A stretch of DNA of 64,000 bases from an uncultured Allobosea sp. (GTDB taxonomy: Bacteria; Pseudomonadota; Alphaproteobacteria; Rhizobiales; Beijerinckiaceae), in assembly GCF_945956895.1 (NCBI RefSeq), contig NZ_CAMFJF010000005.1, positions 1 through 64,000 on the forward strand, in the 5' to 3' direction. The notes under the pieces were generated by a model. That model was not told the origin of the DNA, did no database searches, and worked only from the letters and a program-made list of their open reading frames with translations. Within the stretch, counting starts at the first letter, position 1. Every line of letters begins with the position of its first letter. The position numbers and the translations under genes are program-made. Positions 17,308-27,919 of this stretch are shown here, in pieces.

Positions 17308-19341
17308 ATGTCCTTTTCTCTCACGAGCCCGCCGCTCGCGCGCGCGCTCGCCGATCGCAATTATTCCGACCCGACGCCGGTGCAGAGCGCCGTCCTCGAA
17401 GACGCCGCTCGCGGGCGCGACCTCTTGGTCTCCTCGCAGACCGGCTCCGGCAAGACCATCGCCTACGGACTGGCCATCGGCGAGACCTTGCTGGGCACCG
17501 CCGAGAAGCTCGGCCCCGCGGCTGAGCCGCTGGCGCTGATCATCGCGCCGACGCGCGAACTCGCCTTGCAGGTGCAGCGCGAACTCGCCTGGCTCTATGC
17601 CCAGACTGGCGCGCGGGTGATCTCCTGCGTCGGCGGCATGGACCCGCGCCGCGAGGCGATGCTGCTCGACGAGGGCGCGCATATCGTCGTCGGCACGCCC
17701 GGCCGGCTGCGCGATCATATCGAGCGCCGCCGCCTGGACGTCTCCGCGCTCAAGGCGGTCGTCCTCGACGAGGCCGACGAGATGCTCGATCTCGGCTTCC
17801 GTGACGATCTCGAATTCATCCTGAAGACGGCCCCCGAGAGCCGCCGCAGCCTGCTGTTCTCCGCGACCTTCCCGAAGGCGATCGTCCAGCTCGCGCAGAG
17901 CTACCAGCGCGACGCTCTGCGCATCGAGGTGGAAGCGACCCGGCGCGGCCATGCCGATATCGCCTACAAGGCCGTGCGGGTCTTCCCGAAGGAGGCCGAG
18001 CTCGCGGTCGTCAACCTGCTGCGCTTCCATGATGCGCCGGTGGCGCTGGTCTTCTGCAACACCCGCAACGCCGTGCGCCATCTCGAGGCGATCCTGCTGG
18101 AGCGCGGCTTCACCTCCGTCGCGCTCTCGGGCGAACTCGGCCAGAACGAACGCAACGCCGCACTCCAGGCGCTACGCGATGGCCGGGCGCGGGTCTGCGT
18201 CGCGACCGACGTTGCCGCACGCGGCATCGATCTGCCGGGGCTCGACCTCGTCATCCACGCGGAACTGCCGAACGATTCCGAGGTGATGCAGCATCGCTCG
18301 GGCCGCACCGGCCGCGCCGGCAACAAGGGCACGAGCGTGCTGTTGGTGCCGCAGTCGCGCCGGCGCAAGGCCGAGCGCCTGCTGATGGAAGCCAAGGTCG
18401 AGGCCGAGTGGATCGGCCCGCCGACGGAGGAGGAGATCCGGGTCCTCGACCAGGAGCGCCTGCTCTCCGATCCGCTGCTCAACGGCGATGGGGCCGAGGA
18501 CGATGCCGGCATGATCGATGCCCTCATGGCCGGGCGCGAGGCGCGCGATATCGCCGCCGCATTGGTGCGACTCTATCGCGCCCGTTTGCCGGCGGCGGAA
18601 GAGGTCGGCGATCCCGGTTTCGGCCGCGACGAGCGCCGCCCGGTCCGGACGAACGAAGACTATGCCGCCAAGCGCCGTCCGTTCGGCGCGGGACGTGACG
18701 AGGGCGAGGATGGCGAGCGTCCGCGCAAGCCCGCCGGGCCGCGTGGCGACACCGTCTGGTTCCGTCTCGATATCGGCCGCAAGCAGGGCGCCGATCCGCG
18801 CCAGCTTCTGCCGATGCTGTGCCGCCGCGGGCGGATCACGCGCGACGAGGTTGGAGCGATCCGCATCTTCGACCGCGAGACCAAGGTCGAGATCGATGCC
18901 GATGTCGCCGAGCGCTTCTACGAGTCGGTCCGTATCCCGGATCGCGACAAGATCGTGATCGAGCCGACGACCGAGGCCGAGCGCCGCCCTGCGAAGTCCT
19001 TCTCCGATAAGGCCGAGCGTCCGGCTGCGCCGCGCCGGAGCTGGGGCGACGACCAGGCTGCCGAGGGCAGGCCGCAGCGGCCGCGCTTCCAGCCGAGGGA
19101 CGGCGAGCCGCGGAGCGACGAGCGCAAGCCGTATCGCGCCGACAGCAGGTCGCCGCGCGACGACGCGCGCCCGCCACGCCGCGACGATGGCAAGCCCGGC
19201 GGTGGCGGGTTCAAGAAGCCGTATGAGGGGAAGGGTAAGCCCTTCACCGGCAAGCCTTTCGCAGGCAAGCCCGAAGGTGGGCGCCCGGCCGGCGGCAAGC
19301 CCTTCGGCAAGGGCAAGCCGCGCGGCGGCCCGCGCGGCTGA
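17308..19341 (+). CDS. DEAD-box RNA helicase with DbpA-type RNA-binding domain
   Basis: The 677-residue protein contains the Q-motif region PTPVQSAVLED, motif I SQTGSGKT (about residue 44), PTRELAL, DEAD in VVLDEADEMLDLGF (about 150), SAT and HRSGRTGRAG. A DbpA-like RNA-binding domain (about 475-545, WFRLDIGRKQGADPRQLLPM) follows. The last 120 residues are Arg/Lys/Gly/Pro-rich and disordered. The role is probably ribosome assembly or RNA remodelling, by analogy with DbpA and CsdA. A double-hairpin repeat sits in its leader. Confidence 0.93.
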   Translation: MSFSLTSPPLARALADRNYSDPTPVQSAVLEDAARGRDLLVSSQTGSGKTIAYGLAIGETLLGTAEKLGPAAEPLALIIAPTRELALQVQRELAWLYAQTGARVISCVGGMDPRREAMLLDEGAHIVVGTPGRLRDHIERRRLDVSALKAVVLDEADEMLDLGFRDDLEFILKTAPESRRSLLFSATFPKAIVQLAQSYQRDALRIEVEATRRGHADIAYKAVRVFPKEAELAVVNLLRFHDAPVALVFCNTRNAVRHLEAILLERGFTSVALSGELGQNERNAALQALRDGRARVCVATDVAARGIDLPGLDLVIHAELPNDSEVMQHRSGRTGRAGNKGTSVLLVPQSRRRKAERLLMEAKVEAEWIGPPTEEEIRVLDQERLLSDPLLNGDGAEDDAGMIDALMAGREARDIAAALVRLYRARLPAAEEVGDPGFGRDERRPVRTNEDYAAKRRPFGAGRDEGEDGERPRKPAGPRGDTVWFRLDIGRKQGADPRQLLPMLCRRGRITRDEVGAIRIFDRETKVEIDADVAERFYESVRIPDRDKIVIEPTTEAERRPAKSFSDKAERPAAPRRSWGDDQAAEGRPQRPRFQPRDGEPRSDERKPYRADSRSPRDDARPPRRDDGKPGGGGFKKPYEGKGKPFTGKPFAGKPEGGRPAGGKPFGKGKPRGGPRG

Positions 19342-19362
19342 GCTTCAGCCTTTACATAAACG

Positions 19363-19463
19363 CGCCGTCATCCCGGACGAGCTGCAAAGCAGCGCAGATC
19401 CGGGATCTATCGTAGGGCTCTGCGCTCTGGGATGGATCCCGGGCTTGGCCCGGGATGACGGCG
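19363..19463. repeat. GTCATCCCGG palindromic repeat, copy 2
   Basis: The arms CGCCGTCATCCCGG and CCCGGGATGACGGCG bound a 101-bp imperfect palindrome with internal GATCCGGGATC and GATCCCGGGC. It lies between the helicase gene and the convergent microprotein gene, where it can serve as a two-way terminator. Confidence 0.85.
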
Positions 19464-19528
19464 CTATTTCTTTGAAGATCGGTGCGCCTCAAGTCGTTGC
19501 CCGTGGGGACGCTTTCCCATTCCAATCC

Positions 19529-19603
19529 TTAGCGTAGGCCGAGGAAGGACAGAATGGCGAGGACGACGACGACGAGGCCGACGAGATAGATGATGTTGTT
19601 CAT
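19529..19603 (-). CDS. 24-residue single-helix membrane microprotein
   Basis: The minus strand encodes MNNIIYLVGLVVVVLAILSF followed by LGLR and a TAA stop. AGGGGG lies six bases before the ATG, a strong ribosome site. The peptide is one hydrophobic helix with a short polar N-terminus and a terminal Arg. Peptides with this pattern are found in many Hyphomicrobiales (recollection; a search is needed). It is too short for most gene finders. The function is unknown; such peptides often regulate membrane complexes. It lies alone between two GTCAT-type repeats. Confidence 0.75.
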   Translation of the reverse strand: MNNIIYLVGLVVVVLAILSFLGLR

Positions 19604-19706
19604 GAAAAGCCCCCTGACGGAATGGAGCCTCGCGGCTCGATCTGGCAGGGGGGGAACCCGGTTTACGGCTTAAAGGTTCCCGCTGGGGCTTTGGAGATGA
19701 GGCCGG

Positions 19707-19799
19707 CGTCATGCTCGGGCTTGACCCGAGCATCTCGGAAAGCAGCGCCTTTCGGCATGATATTCTCGGGTCGAGGCTGCACCCCACCCGAGAATGACG
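19707..19799. repeat. GTCATGCTCGGG palindromic repeat (variant of the GTCATCCCGG family)
   Basis: The arms GCGTCATGCTCGGGCTTGAC and CCCGAGAATGACG bound a 93-bp palindrome with an internal GATATTCTCGGGTCGAGG. It lies directly downstream of the DUF2189 gene and upstream of the microprotein, which reads in the same direction. Confidence 0.75.
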
Positions 19800-19808
19800 G
19801 TTGTGCTC

Positions 19809-20600
19809 TCAGCCGACGACCTTGCGGTAGAGATGCCAGGTGGCATGGCCGAGCACCGGCATGACCACGACCAGGCCGACCAGTACCGGCAGGCAGCCGA
19901 GCACCAGCAATCCGGTCACCATCAGGCCCCAATACATCATCACGCGCGGATTCGCCTCGACGGCGGCGATCGAGGTGCGGATCGCTGTCGGCGCATCGAC
20001 ATGCCGGTCGATGATCAGCGGGAAAGACACCACCGAGATCGAGAAGGCGAGGATCGCCAGCAACAGCCCGACCGCGTTGCCGATCACCATCATGATCCAG
20101 CCATCGGCGGTGGTGAACAACGCCCGCAGGAAATCGGTGGTCGAGACATCGGCCGGCAGGCCGAGGATGCCGCGATAGAGGAACCACGCGATGAAGAGCC
20201 AGGCGAGGAAAAGCCCGGTCAGCATGCCGCCGAGCAGGATGATCTGCTTGATCGAGGGCGAGCGGAGCACCTCGAAAGCGTGGACCCAGGACGAATCCAA
20301 GCCTTTCTCGCGCCGGCGGCTGACCTCGTAAAGCCCGATCGCGGCGAAGGGGCCGATCAGCGCGAAACCGCTGAGCAGCGGGAAGAGCAGGGGGAAGATG
20401 TTGTAGCTCACGGTGAGCTGTGCCAGCAGGATGCCGGCGATGGGATAGATCACGGCGATGAACACAAGATGGCTCGGCTGCGCCAGAAAGTCTTCCCAGC
20501 CGCGTCGCAGCGCCTCGGTCAGGTCGTGCGTGGTGATGGTCCTGACGCGCGGCTGCGAGATCGAAACAATGTCATGGACGGTGCCGTCGAGATTGGCCAT
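19809..20600 (-). CDS. DUF2189 family integral membrane protein
   Basis: The 263-residue protein starts with a soluble segment (MANLDGTVHDIVSISQPRVR), then TEALRRGWEDF and about six membrane helices. The pattern of an N-terminal RxGWxDF motif followed by paired helices and GLYEVSRRREKG matches DUF2189. No biochemical function is established for the family. It is divergent from ligA across 241 bp. Confidence 0.85.
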   Translation of the reverse strand: MANLDGTVHDIVSISQPRVRTITTHDLTEALRRGWEDFLAQPSHLVFIAVIYPIAGILLAQLTVSYNIFPLLFPLLSGFALIGPFAAIGLYEVSRRREKGLDSSWVHAFEVLRSPSIKQIILLGGMLTGLFLAWLFIAWFLYRGILGLPADVSTTDFLRALFTTADGWIMMVIGNAVGLLLAILAFSISVVSFPLIIDRHVDAPTAIRTSIAAVEANPRVMMYWGLMVTGLLVLGCLPVLVGLVVVMPVLGHATWHLYRKVVG

Positions 20601-20832
20601 GGCGTAACTCCCGGTTCCGGCCCGGTTCGCCAGCAGCTGTCGACATGAACCTTGGCGTCAACAGCCTGCGGCGTCGAGCTTCCAATTCTCAGCCCCGAAA
20701 CTATACGCGCGAACGCCGGATTTGTCGCAGGCTTTCGCGCGGATGTGAGCGGCCTGCGAGGCATGGCCCTCGTCCTGAGCCGCAGCCGAAGCGTCGGTTC
20801 CTGCCCTTCCTCGTCATGACCATCTCGCCTAA

Positions 20833-23022
<2,190 letters not shown>

Positions 23023-23065
23023 GCGCTTGTTCCGGGCCGTGATTTTCGGCCCGGAACCCATCTTT

Positions 23066-24571
23066 CTATGCGGCGGCCACCCGGCCGCGCCCCCTGAGCC
23101 AGTCGCGCGTCCAGGAGAAAACCGGCCAGAGCAGCGCCGCGAAGGTCATCGCCGCCAGCACGGATGAGACCGGCCGGTCGAAGAAGGGCAGCACGGAGCC
23201 GTCCGACTTGATCAGCGAGGTCACGAAGTTCTGTTCCACCATCGTGCCCATGACGATGCCGAGCACCATCGCCGCGACCGGATAGCCGTTCTTCTCCATC
23301 ACGAAGCCGAACAGACCGAAGAAGGCGACGCACCAGACCGCGAACAGGTTGTTGCCCGCCGTCGCGAAGGCGCCGACCGCGCAGAAGATCATGATCACCG
23401 GCATCACCGCCGAACGCGGCGCGCCGACGACCTTGCTCGCCAGCCGGATCATGATGATGCCGAAGGGGATCATGATGATGTTGCCGAGGATGAAGATGAT
23501 ATAGAGCGCGTACATGCTCTCGGCCTGGCTGGTGAACAGCGTCGGCCCGGGGTTTAGCCCCTTCATGTAGAGCACGCCGATGGCGATGGCGGTGATCGTG
23601 TCGCCGGGGATGCCGAAGAGCAGCGCCGGCACCCAGCCCGAGGCGAGCGAGGCGTTGTTGGAGGCGCCGGCCTCGATCAGACCTTCCGGATGGCCGGTGC
23701 CGAATTTCTCGGGCGTCTTCGAGAAGCGCTTGGCCATGGCGTAGCTGACCCAGGCCGCCATGTCGGCGCCGGCGCCCGGCAGCACGCCGATGATGATGCC
23801 GACGATGTTCCCGCGCGTCTGCTGCTTCGGATATTCCTTGGTGAGCTTCCACTGCCCCTTAAGGATCGAACCGAGCTTGCGGTTCTCGATCTTCGGCGGA
23901 TCCTTCTCGGTCAGCGAGCGCATCACCTCGGCCAGCGCGAAGACGCCGACCAGTGCCGGGATCACCTCGATGCCGCCCAGGAGATCGGTCGAGCCGAAGG
24001 TGAAGCGCGGCACGCCGCCGGGGTTGTCGATGCCGATGCAGGTGATCAGCAGGCCGAGCAGCATCGCCGCGATCGCCTTGATCGGCGAGGAGCGCGCCAC
24101 CAGCGTCGAGCACATCAGGCCGAGCATGGCGAGCCAGAAATTCTCGTAGGTCGAGAAGGACAGGGCCATCTCGGCCAGAAGCGGCGCGATCAGCATCAGC
24201 GAGAGCGTGCCGGCGATGCCGCCCAGCGCCGAGAACCACAGGCAGATGCCGAGCGCCGTCTCCGCCTGGCCCTTGCGCGTCATCGCATAGGCTTCGTCAG
24301 TATAGGCGGCGGAGGCCGGCGTGCCGGGGATGCGCAGCAGGCAGCCCGGAATGTCGCCGGAGAAGATCGCCATGGCGGAGGCCGTGATGATCGTCGCGAT
24401 CGCCGCGATCGGCGAGAGATAGAAGGTGACCGGCACCAGAAGCGCCGTCGCCATCGTGGCGGAGAGGCCGGGCAGCGCGCCGACCGTCAGCCCGTAGAAG
24501 GCGGAGGCGACGACCGCGATCATCACATCGAATTGAAAGACGAGCCCGAAGGCCTTGATGACGGTATCCAT
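23066..24571 (-). CDS. tctA: Tripartite tricarboxylate transporter large permease TctA
   Basis: TctA is the large membrane subunit (501 residues, about 11-12 helices) of a solute-binding-protein-dependent secondary transporter for di- or tricarboxylates. The family blocks GLSATMATALLVPVTFYL, GDIPGCLLRIPGTPASAAY and GIPGDTITAIAIGVLYMKGL are visible. It is the last gene of tctC-tctB-tctA, reading on the minus strand, and lies 13 bases after tctB. The substrate is not determinable from sequence. Confidence 0.95.
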   Translation of the reverse strand: MDTVIKAFGLVFQFDVMIAVVASAFYGLTVGALPGLSATMATALLVPVTFYLSPIAAIATIITASAMAIFSGDIPGCLLRIPGTPASAAYTDEAYAMTRKGQAETALGICLWFSALGGIAGTLSLMLIAPLLAEMALSFSTYENFWLAMLGLMCSTLVARSSPIKAIAAMLLGLLITCIGIDNPGGVPRFTFGSTDLLGGIEVIPALVGVFALAEVMRSLTEKDPPKIENRKLGSILKGQWKLTKEYPKQQTRGNIVGIIIGVLPGAGADMAAWVSYAMAKRFSKTPEKFGTGHPEGLIEAGASNNASLASGWVPALLFGIPGDTITAIAIGVLYMKGLNPGPTLFTSQAESMYALYIIFILGNIIMIPFGIIMIRLASKVVGAPRSAVMPVIMIFCAVGAFATAGNNLFAVWCVAFFGLFGFVMEKNGYPVAAMVLGIVMGTMVEQNFVTSLIKSDGSVLPFFDRPVSSVLAAMTFAALLWPVFSWTRDWLRGRGRVAAA

Positions 24572-24584
24572 CGTCAGGCCTCGC

Positions 24585-25076
24585 TCACCAGGGGAAGGGC
24601 AGGATGCCGCCGGGCAGCGGCACGCGCAGCAGCTTCAGGAAGATCAGGTTGATCATGAAGGGCGCGATGATCGCGAGCGGTACCGCAAGCTTCGGCTTCG
24701 CTCCGAAGGCGAGACTGCAAAGCAGCACCATGATCGCGGTCGTCGGCAGAAAGCCGAGCGGCTCCGAGGCCAGCGCGTAGAAGGCAAGCAAAGCTGGCGG
24801 CAGCAGGGCCAGCCAGTTGCGCCAGGCCGGCACCGGCACGAGCTCCTCCGGCGTCGCGTGACTGACCACGTCAGCCTCGGCGACCTCCTCGAAATGCCGG
24901 CCGATTCCGAAGACGATCAGGCTGCCGCAGATCACGAGCCCGGCACCGACAACCATCGGAAAGGCGGAGGGGCCGACCTGCTGACCCGGTACGGGCGGCA
25001 ATTTCGAGCCGTAGAAGAAGGCGACGGCTCCAAGCGCGGCGATGGCGGAGCCGGAAATACGATCTGACAACAACAT
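24585..25076 (-). CDS. tctB: Tripartite tricarboxylate transporter small permease TctB
   Basis: The small membrane subunit has 163 residues and four predicted helices. From the ATG at 25076 it reads MLLSDRISGSAIAALGAVAF, then PGQQVGPSAFPMVVGAGLV, a typical TctB opening (the family has a conserved G-x-AFP block). An upstream in-frame ATG at 25124 would add 16 poorly conserved residues. A palindromic hairpin (25128-25163) separates it from tctC. Confidence 0.9.
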   Translation of the reverse strand: MLLSDRISGSAIAALGAVAFFYGSKLPPVPGQQVGPSAFPMVVGAGLVICGSLIVFGIGRHFEEVAEADVVSHATPEELVPVPAWRNWLALLPPALLAFYALASEPLGFLPTTAIMVLLCSLAFGAKPKLAVPLAIIAPFMINLIFLKLLRVPLPGGILPFPW

Positions 25077-25127
25077 GCTGGAGCGTCTCGCAACTCGCGC
25101 TTTCAGGCATTTGCACGGAACCACGCG

Positions 25128-25163
25128 GTCATCCCGGGTCTCCCTTCGGTCGCCCGGGACGAC
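25128..25163. repeat. GTCATCCCGG hairpin inside the tct operon, copy 4 of its family
   Basis: GTCATCCCGGG at 25128-25138 pairs with CCCGGGACGAC at 25153-25163 around a 14-base loop. It is the short form of the same repeat family and lies between tctC and tctB. Like REP hairpins after other binding-protein genes, it could stabilise the tctC end of the mRNA. Confidence 0.8.
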
Positions 25164-25176
25164 TTGCGCGTGTAGC

Positions 25177-26172
25177 TTAGCCCTTGGCGAGCCCCGCCGC
25201 CTTCATGGCGGAGGCCATGGAGGCATCGCTTGCGGCCATGAAGGAGGCGAAGCCCGGCCCATCCGCGAACTTCATGCCGAAGCCGCGGGCGTTCATGAAG
25301 TCCTGGTAGTCCTTCGAGTCGAAGGCCTTCTTCAGTGCCGCCGTCAGCTTCGCTGCGATCTCGGGCGGCAGGTTCTTCGGTGCACCGATGCCGCGCCAGG
25401 CGCCGATCGAGTAGTTGATGCCCAGCGTCTCGTTGAGCGTCGGCACGTCCTTGAATTGCGGGTTGCGCGCGCTCGCCATGATCGCCAGCGATTTGGCCTT
25501 GCCCGCATCGATCATCGCGCGCGCTTCCGGCACCGAGCAGGTGACGATATCGATGCCGCCGGCCGCCAGATCCTGCATGCCGGGCGCGGCGCCGTTCGAT
25601 GGCACCCAGGCGACATGATCCGGCTTCAGGCCCATGGCGACGAGCCAGCCGATCAGGGCGAGGTGCCAGATGCCGCCCTGGCCGGTCCCGGAGGCCTTGA
25701 GCTTGCCGGGAGGGGCGGCCTTGATCGCGTCGGCCAGCGCCTTGATGTCCTTGTAGGGACCCGACGCCGAGACCTGCACGCCCGGCGGATCCTCGTTCAT
25801 CAGCGCGAGCGAGGTATAGCTCGTCGATTTCAGGTCGGTCAGGCCCTGATGGTGCATCATGGCGATCTCGACCGTCAGCATGCCGATATTGTAGCCGTCT
25901 GCCGCCGCCGTCGCGATAGCCGAATGGCCGACGACGCCGGAGCCGCCGGTGCGGTTCACGACATTGACCGGCTGGCCGAGGTCCTTCTCCAGAAGCTGGG
26001 CGACGATGCGCGCGGTCGCGTCCGTGCCGCCGCCGGCACCCCAGGGGCAGACCAGCGTGATCGGCCGTGACGGATAATTCGCCTGCGCGATGGCAGGTGC
26101 CGCGATCAAGCTCGCCGCGCCGGTCGCAGCCGCGCCCTTGAGCACAGTTCGCCTGTCGATGAAATCGGTCAT
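25177..26172 (-). CDS. tctC: Tripartite tricarboxylate transporter solute-binding protein TctC (Bug family)
   Basis: This periplasmic binding protein has 331 residues and belongs to the large Bug family. The N-terminus (DRRTVLKGAAATGAASLIAA, ending APAIAQA) has a twin-arginine motif followed by a hydrophobic stretch and an AxA cleavage site, so Tat export is likely. The mature part has the Bug opening YPSRPITLVCPWGAGGGTD. It heads tctCBA. GGAGGA lies eight bases upstream, and a perfect palindrome overlaps the leader at 26188-26201. Confidence 0.94.
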   Translation of the reverse strand: MTDFIDRRTVLKGAAATGAASLIAAPAIAQANYPSRPITLVCPWGAGGGTDATARIVAQLLEKDLGQPVNVVNRTGGSGVVGHSAIATAAADGYNIGMLTVEIAMMHHQGLTDLKSTSYTSLALMNEDPPGVQVSASGPYKDIKALADAIKAAPPGKLKASGTGQGGIWHLALIGWLVAMGLKPDHVAWVPSNGAAPGMQDLAAGGIDIVTCSVPEARAMIDAGKAKSLAIMASARNPQFKDVPTLNETLGINYSIGAWRGIGAPKNLPPEIAAKLTAALKKAFDSKDYQDFMNARGFGMKFADGPGFASFMAASDASMASAMKAAGLAKG

Positions 26173-26187
26173 TCCCCAGTTCCTCCG

Positions 26188-26201
26188 CTAAATCGATTTA
26201 G
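26188..26201. promoter_or_regulatory. Perfect 14-bp palindrome, candidate LacI-type operator of tctCBA
   Basis: CTAAATCGATTTAG is a perfect palindrome with a central CG, the shape of LacI-family operators. It lies 16 bases upstream of the tctC start codon, next to its ribosome site. No LacI-family gene is in the window, so the regulator would be elsewhere. Confidence 0.6.
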
Positions 26202-26300
26202 TGTCCGGGCGCTCCTCGCCCGCGACGGGGCTCCCTTGATGTGACAGGCGTTATCTGAGCCGATCGCGCGGCCAGTGACAACCTCTCATTTTGGTCGATG

Positions 26301-27749
26301 CTACAGTCCGCAGACGATGGGCTGGACCGCGCCGGAAACCCGTTCGACCACCGCGCCGGTGCTGAGTTCCTGGCTTGCCACAGCCGGCGGCAATGACACG
26401 CCGGCCTTGCCGAGCACAGCCTGAATCGCGGCCGCATCCGCGAAGGCATAGCTGCGCTGCGGTGCAACGCCGGCGATCAGGATCTTGTCGGAGGGGTTGT
26501 CGGTGACGATGCCGACGAGCCGGCCTTGTCGGTCGAAGGCTGGCGCACCTGCCTGTCCCGGCTGGAGCGGCGCGCTGAGCGCTGGCTTGCCACCGGCCTG
26601 CGCGCCCTGTCCGGGCAGTGCCAAGGCGGACCGCTTGCCGGCATCGTTCCCATAGGCGACCAGCACCAGCGCTTCGGAAGTGCCCGCCGCCTCGCTACGC
26701 AGGCCCGGCGGCTTCGCGGCACCGTTGCCTTCCAGGTCGAGCAGCACGAGCGCGCTGGCGTCGTCCTTGAGGCGCAGTTTGGCGTTGCGGGTGCCGACGC
26801 GCAAGGTTCGGCAGCCATCCACCGCGGCAGACGCGCTCAGCGCCACCCGCTCGTTGAGGGCGAGTGCCACGCCGTAGCGCTCATTGCTGCGGGCGGCAGG
26901 TGCCAACAGCGACGGCAATCCCGCGGAGGTGCCGGCAGCGGTGCCGGCGATGGCCGAAGGCTGGGCCGGAACCGGCCCGGTCGGGAAGGGCTCGAAGCTC
27001 GCGGCGATCGCAATGACCAGCTTGTCGACGGTCGGCGCCAGCGCCTTGTCATAGCCGATCGAGAAGCCGCGCAGGCCCTGTGGCCCGGCCGAAAGCCGGC
27101 GATAGAACCGCCCGGTCGGCGTTTCGCCGGTGACGACGAAGAAATCCGGTCGCAGCAGCTTGTAGGTGATCTTGCGCGGGCTGTTCGGGTTCACGGTGAT
27201 CGCCTTCTCGAAGATCGCCGCCAGATCATCGCCGCCCGGCGGCGTGGTCGAGGTGTCGAGCGTCACTTTCTCGTCGGCGCTCTGCCAGCGGCTGCCGCCG
27301 GAGGGCGTCACGTCGCGCTTCGGCAGGAGCTTCTGGGGAATGCCGATCTGCACGCCGGTCTTGTCGTCGGCCAGCAGCTTGAACCCGGCCGCGTCGCGCG
27401 CCGACTGCGCCGCCTTGGCGAGCGCCGCCCGCTCGGCCGGCGGGAGCAGGCCGTCGGCCGGACCGCGCGCGCCCTTGAAGGCATTGATGGCGCGGAAGGT
27501 CAGCGGCCCATAGGAGCCAGAGACTGCGCCGTTGAACTGCCCGGCCCAGATCAGGTCGTTCTGGATCGCCTTGCGCTCGGCCTCGGGCAGGGCCTCGAAA
27601 CCGGCTTGTGCTGCCGCCATCTGCTGCGAAGGGCCGGCTGTGGGGGCGGGCGCCTGTGCAAGGGCAAGTGCCGGTGCCAGCACTGCGAACGCAAGGGCGA
27701 CGCTGCAAACCAGTGCGTTTCGTAAAGGGAGGAGGGGGGCGCGGGGCAT
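26301..27749 (-). CDS. Secreted trypsin-fold pseudoprotease with N-terminal peptidoglycan-binding-like region
   Basis: From the ATG at 27749 the protein has 482 residues. A Sec signal (residues 1-33, ending ALALAQA) is followed by a region resembling peptidoglycan-binding repeats (AIQNDLIWAGQFNGAVSGSYGPLTFRAI, split here as AIQNDLIWAG then QFNGAVSGSY). A middle domain of unknown type and a C-terminal trypsin-like domain (about 275-450) come next. Where active relatives have a His in TNAHVV, this one reads SASAAVDGC, and where they have GNSGGP it reads GQAGAPAFDRQGRLVGIV. The His and Ser of the triad are therefore missing. The frame stays open upstream across the AraC gene, which is an artefact. 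Confidence 0.75.
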   Translation of the reverse strand: MPRAPLLPLRNALVCSVALAFAVLAPALALAQAPAPTAGPSQQMAAAQAGFEALPEAERKAIQNDLIWAGQFNGAVSGSYGPLTFRAINAFKGARGPADGLLPPAERAALAKAAQSARDAAGFKLLADDKTGVQIGIPQKLLPKRDVTPSGGSRWQSADEKVTLDTSTTPPGGDDLAAIFEKAITVNPNSPRKITYKLLRPDFFVVTGETPTGRFYRRLSAGPQGLRGFSIGYDKALAPTVDKLVIAIAASFEPFPTGPVPAQPSAIAGTAAGTSAGLPSLLAPAARSNERYGVALALNERVALSASAAVDGCRTLRVGTRNAKLRLKDDASALVLLDLEGNGAAKPPGLRSEAAGTSEALVLVAYGNDAGKRSALALPGQGAQAGGKPALSAPLQPGQAGAPAFDRQGRLVGIVTDNPSDKILIAGVAPQRSYAFADAAAIQAVLGKAGVSLPPAVASQELSTGAVVERVSGAVQPIVCGL

Positions 27750-27919
27750 CAATCTCGTCCTCGAGGGCGGGCGAAGCAACCGCATTGAGCGATAGAACGC
27801 GCCACACCGCAACCGCGTCGAAGCGCATTCCGAACTCGCAGGCCACCTTGCCATCGTTCCGGGCAGGATGCGAATGCTCGCACAAGAGCGGGCATGGCGG
27901 CTCCCGGATCGGCCGCCGG

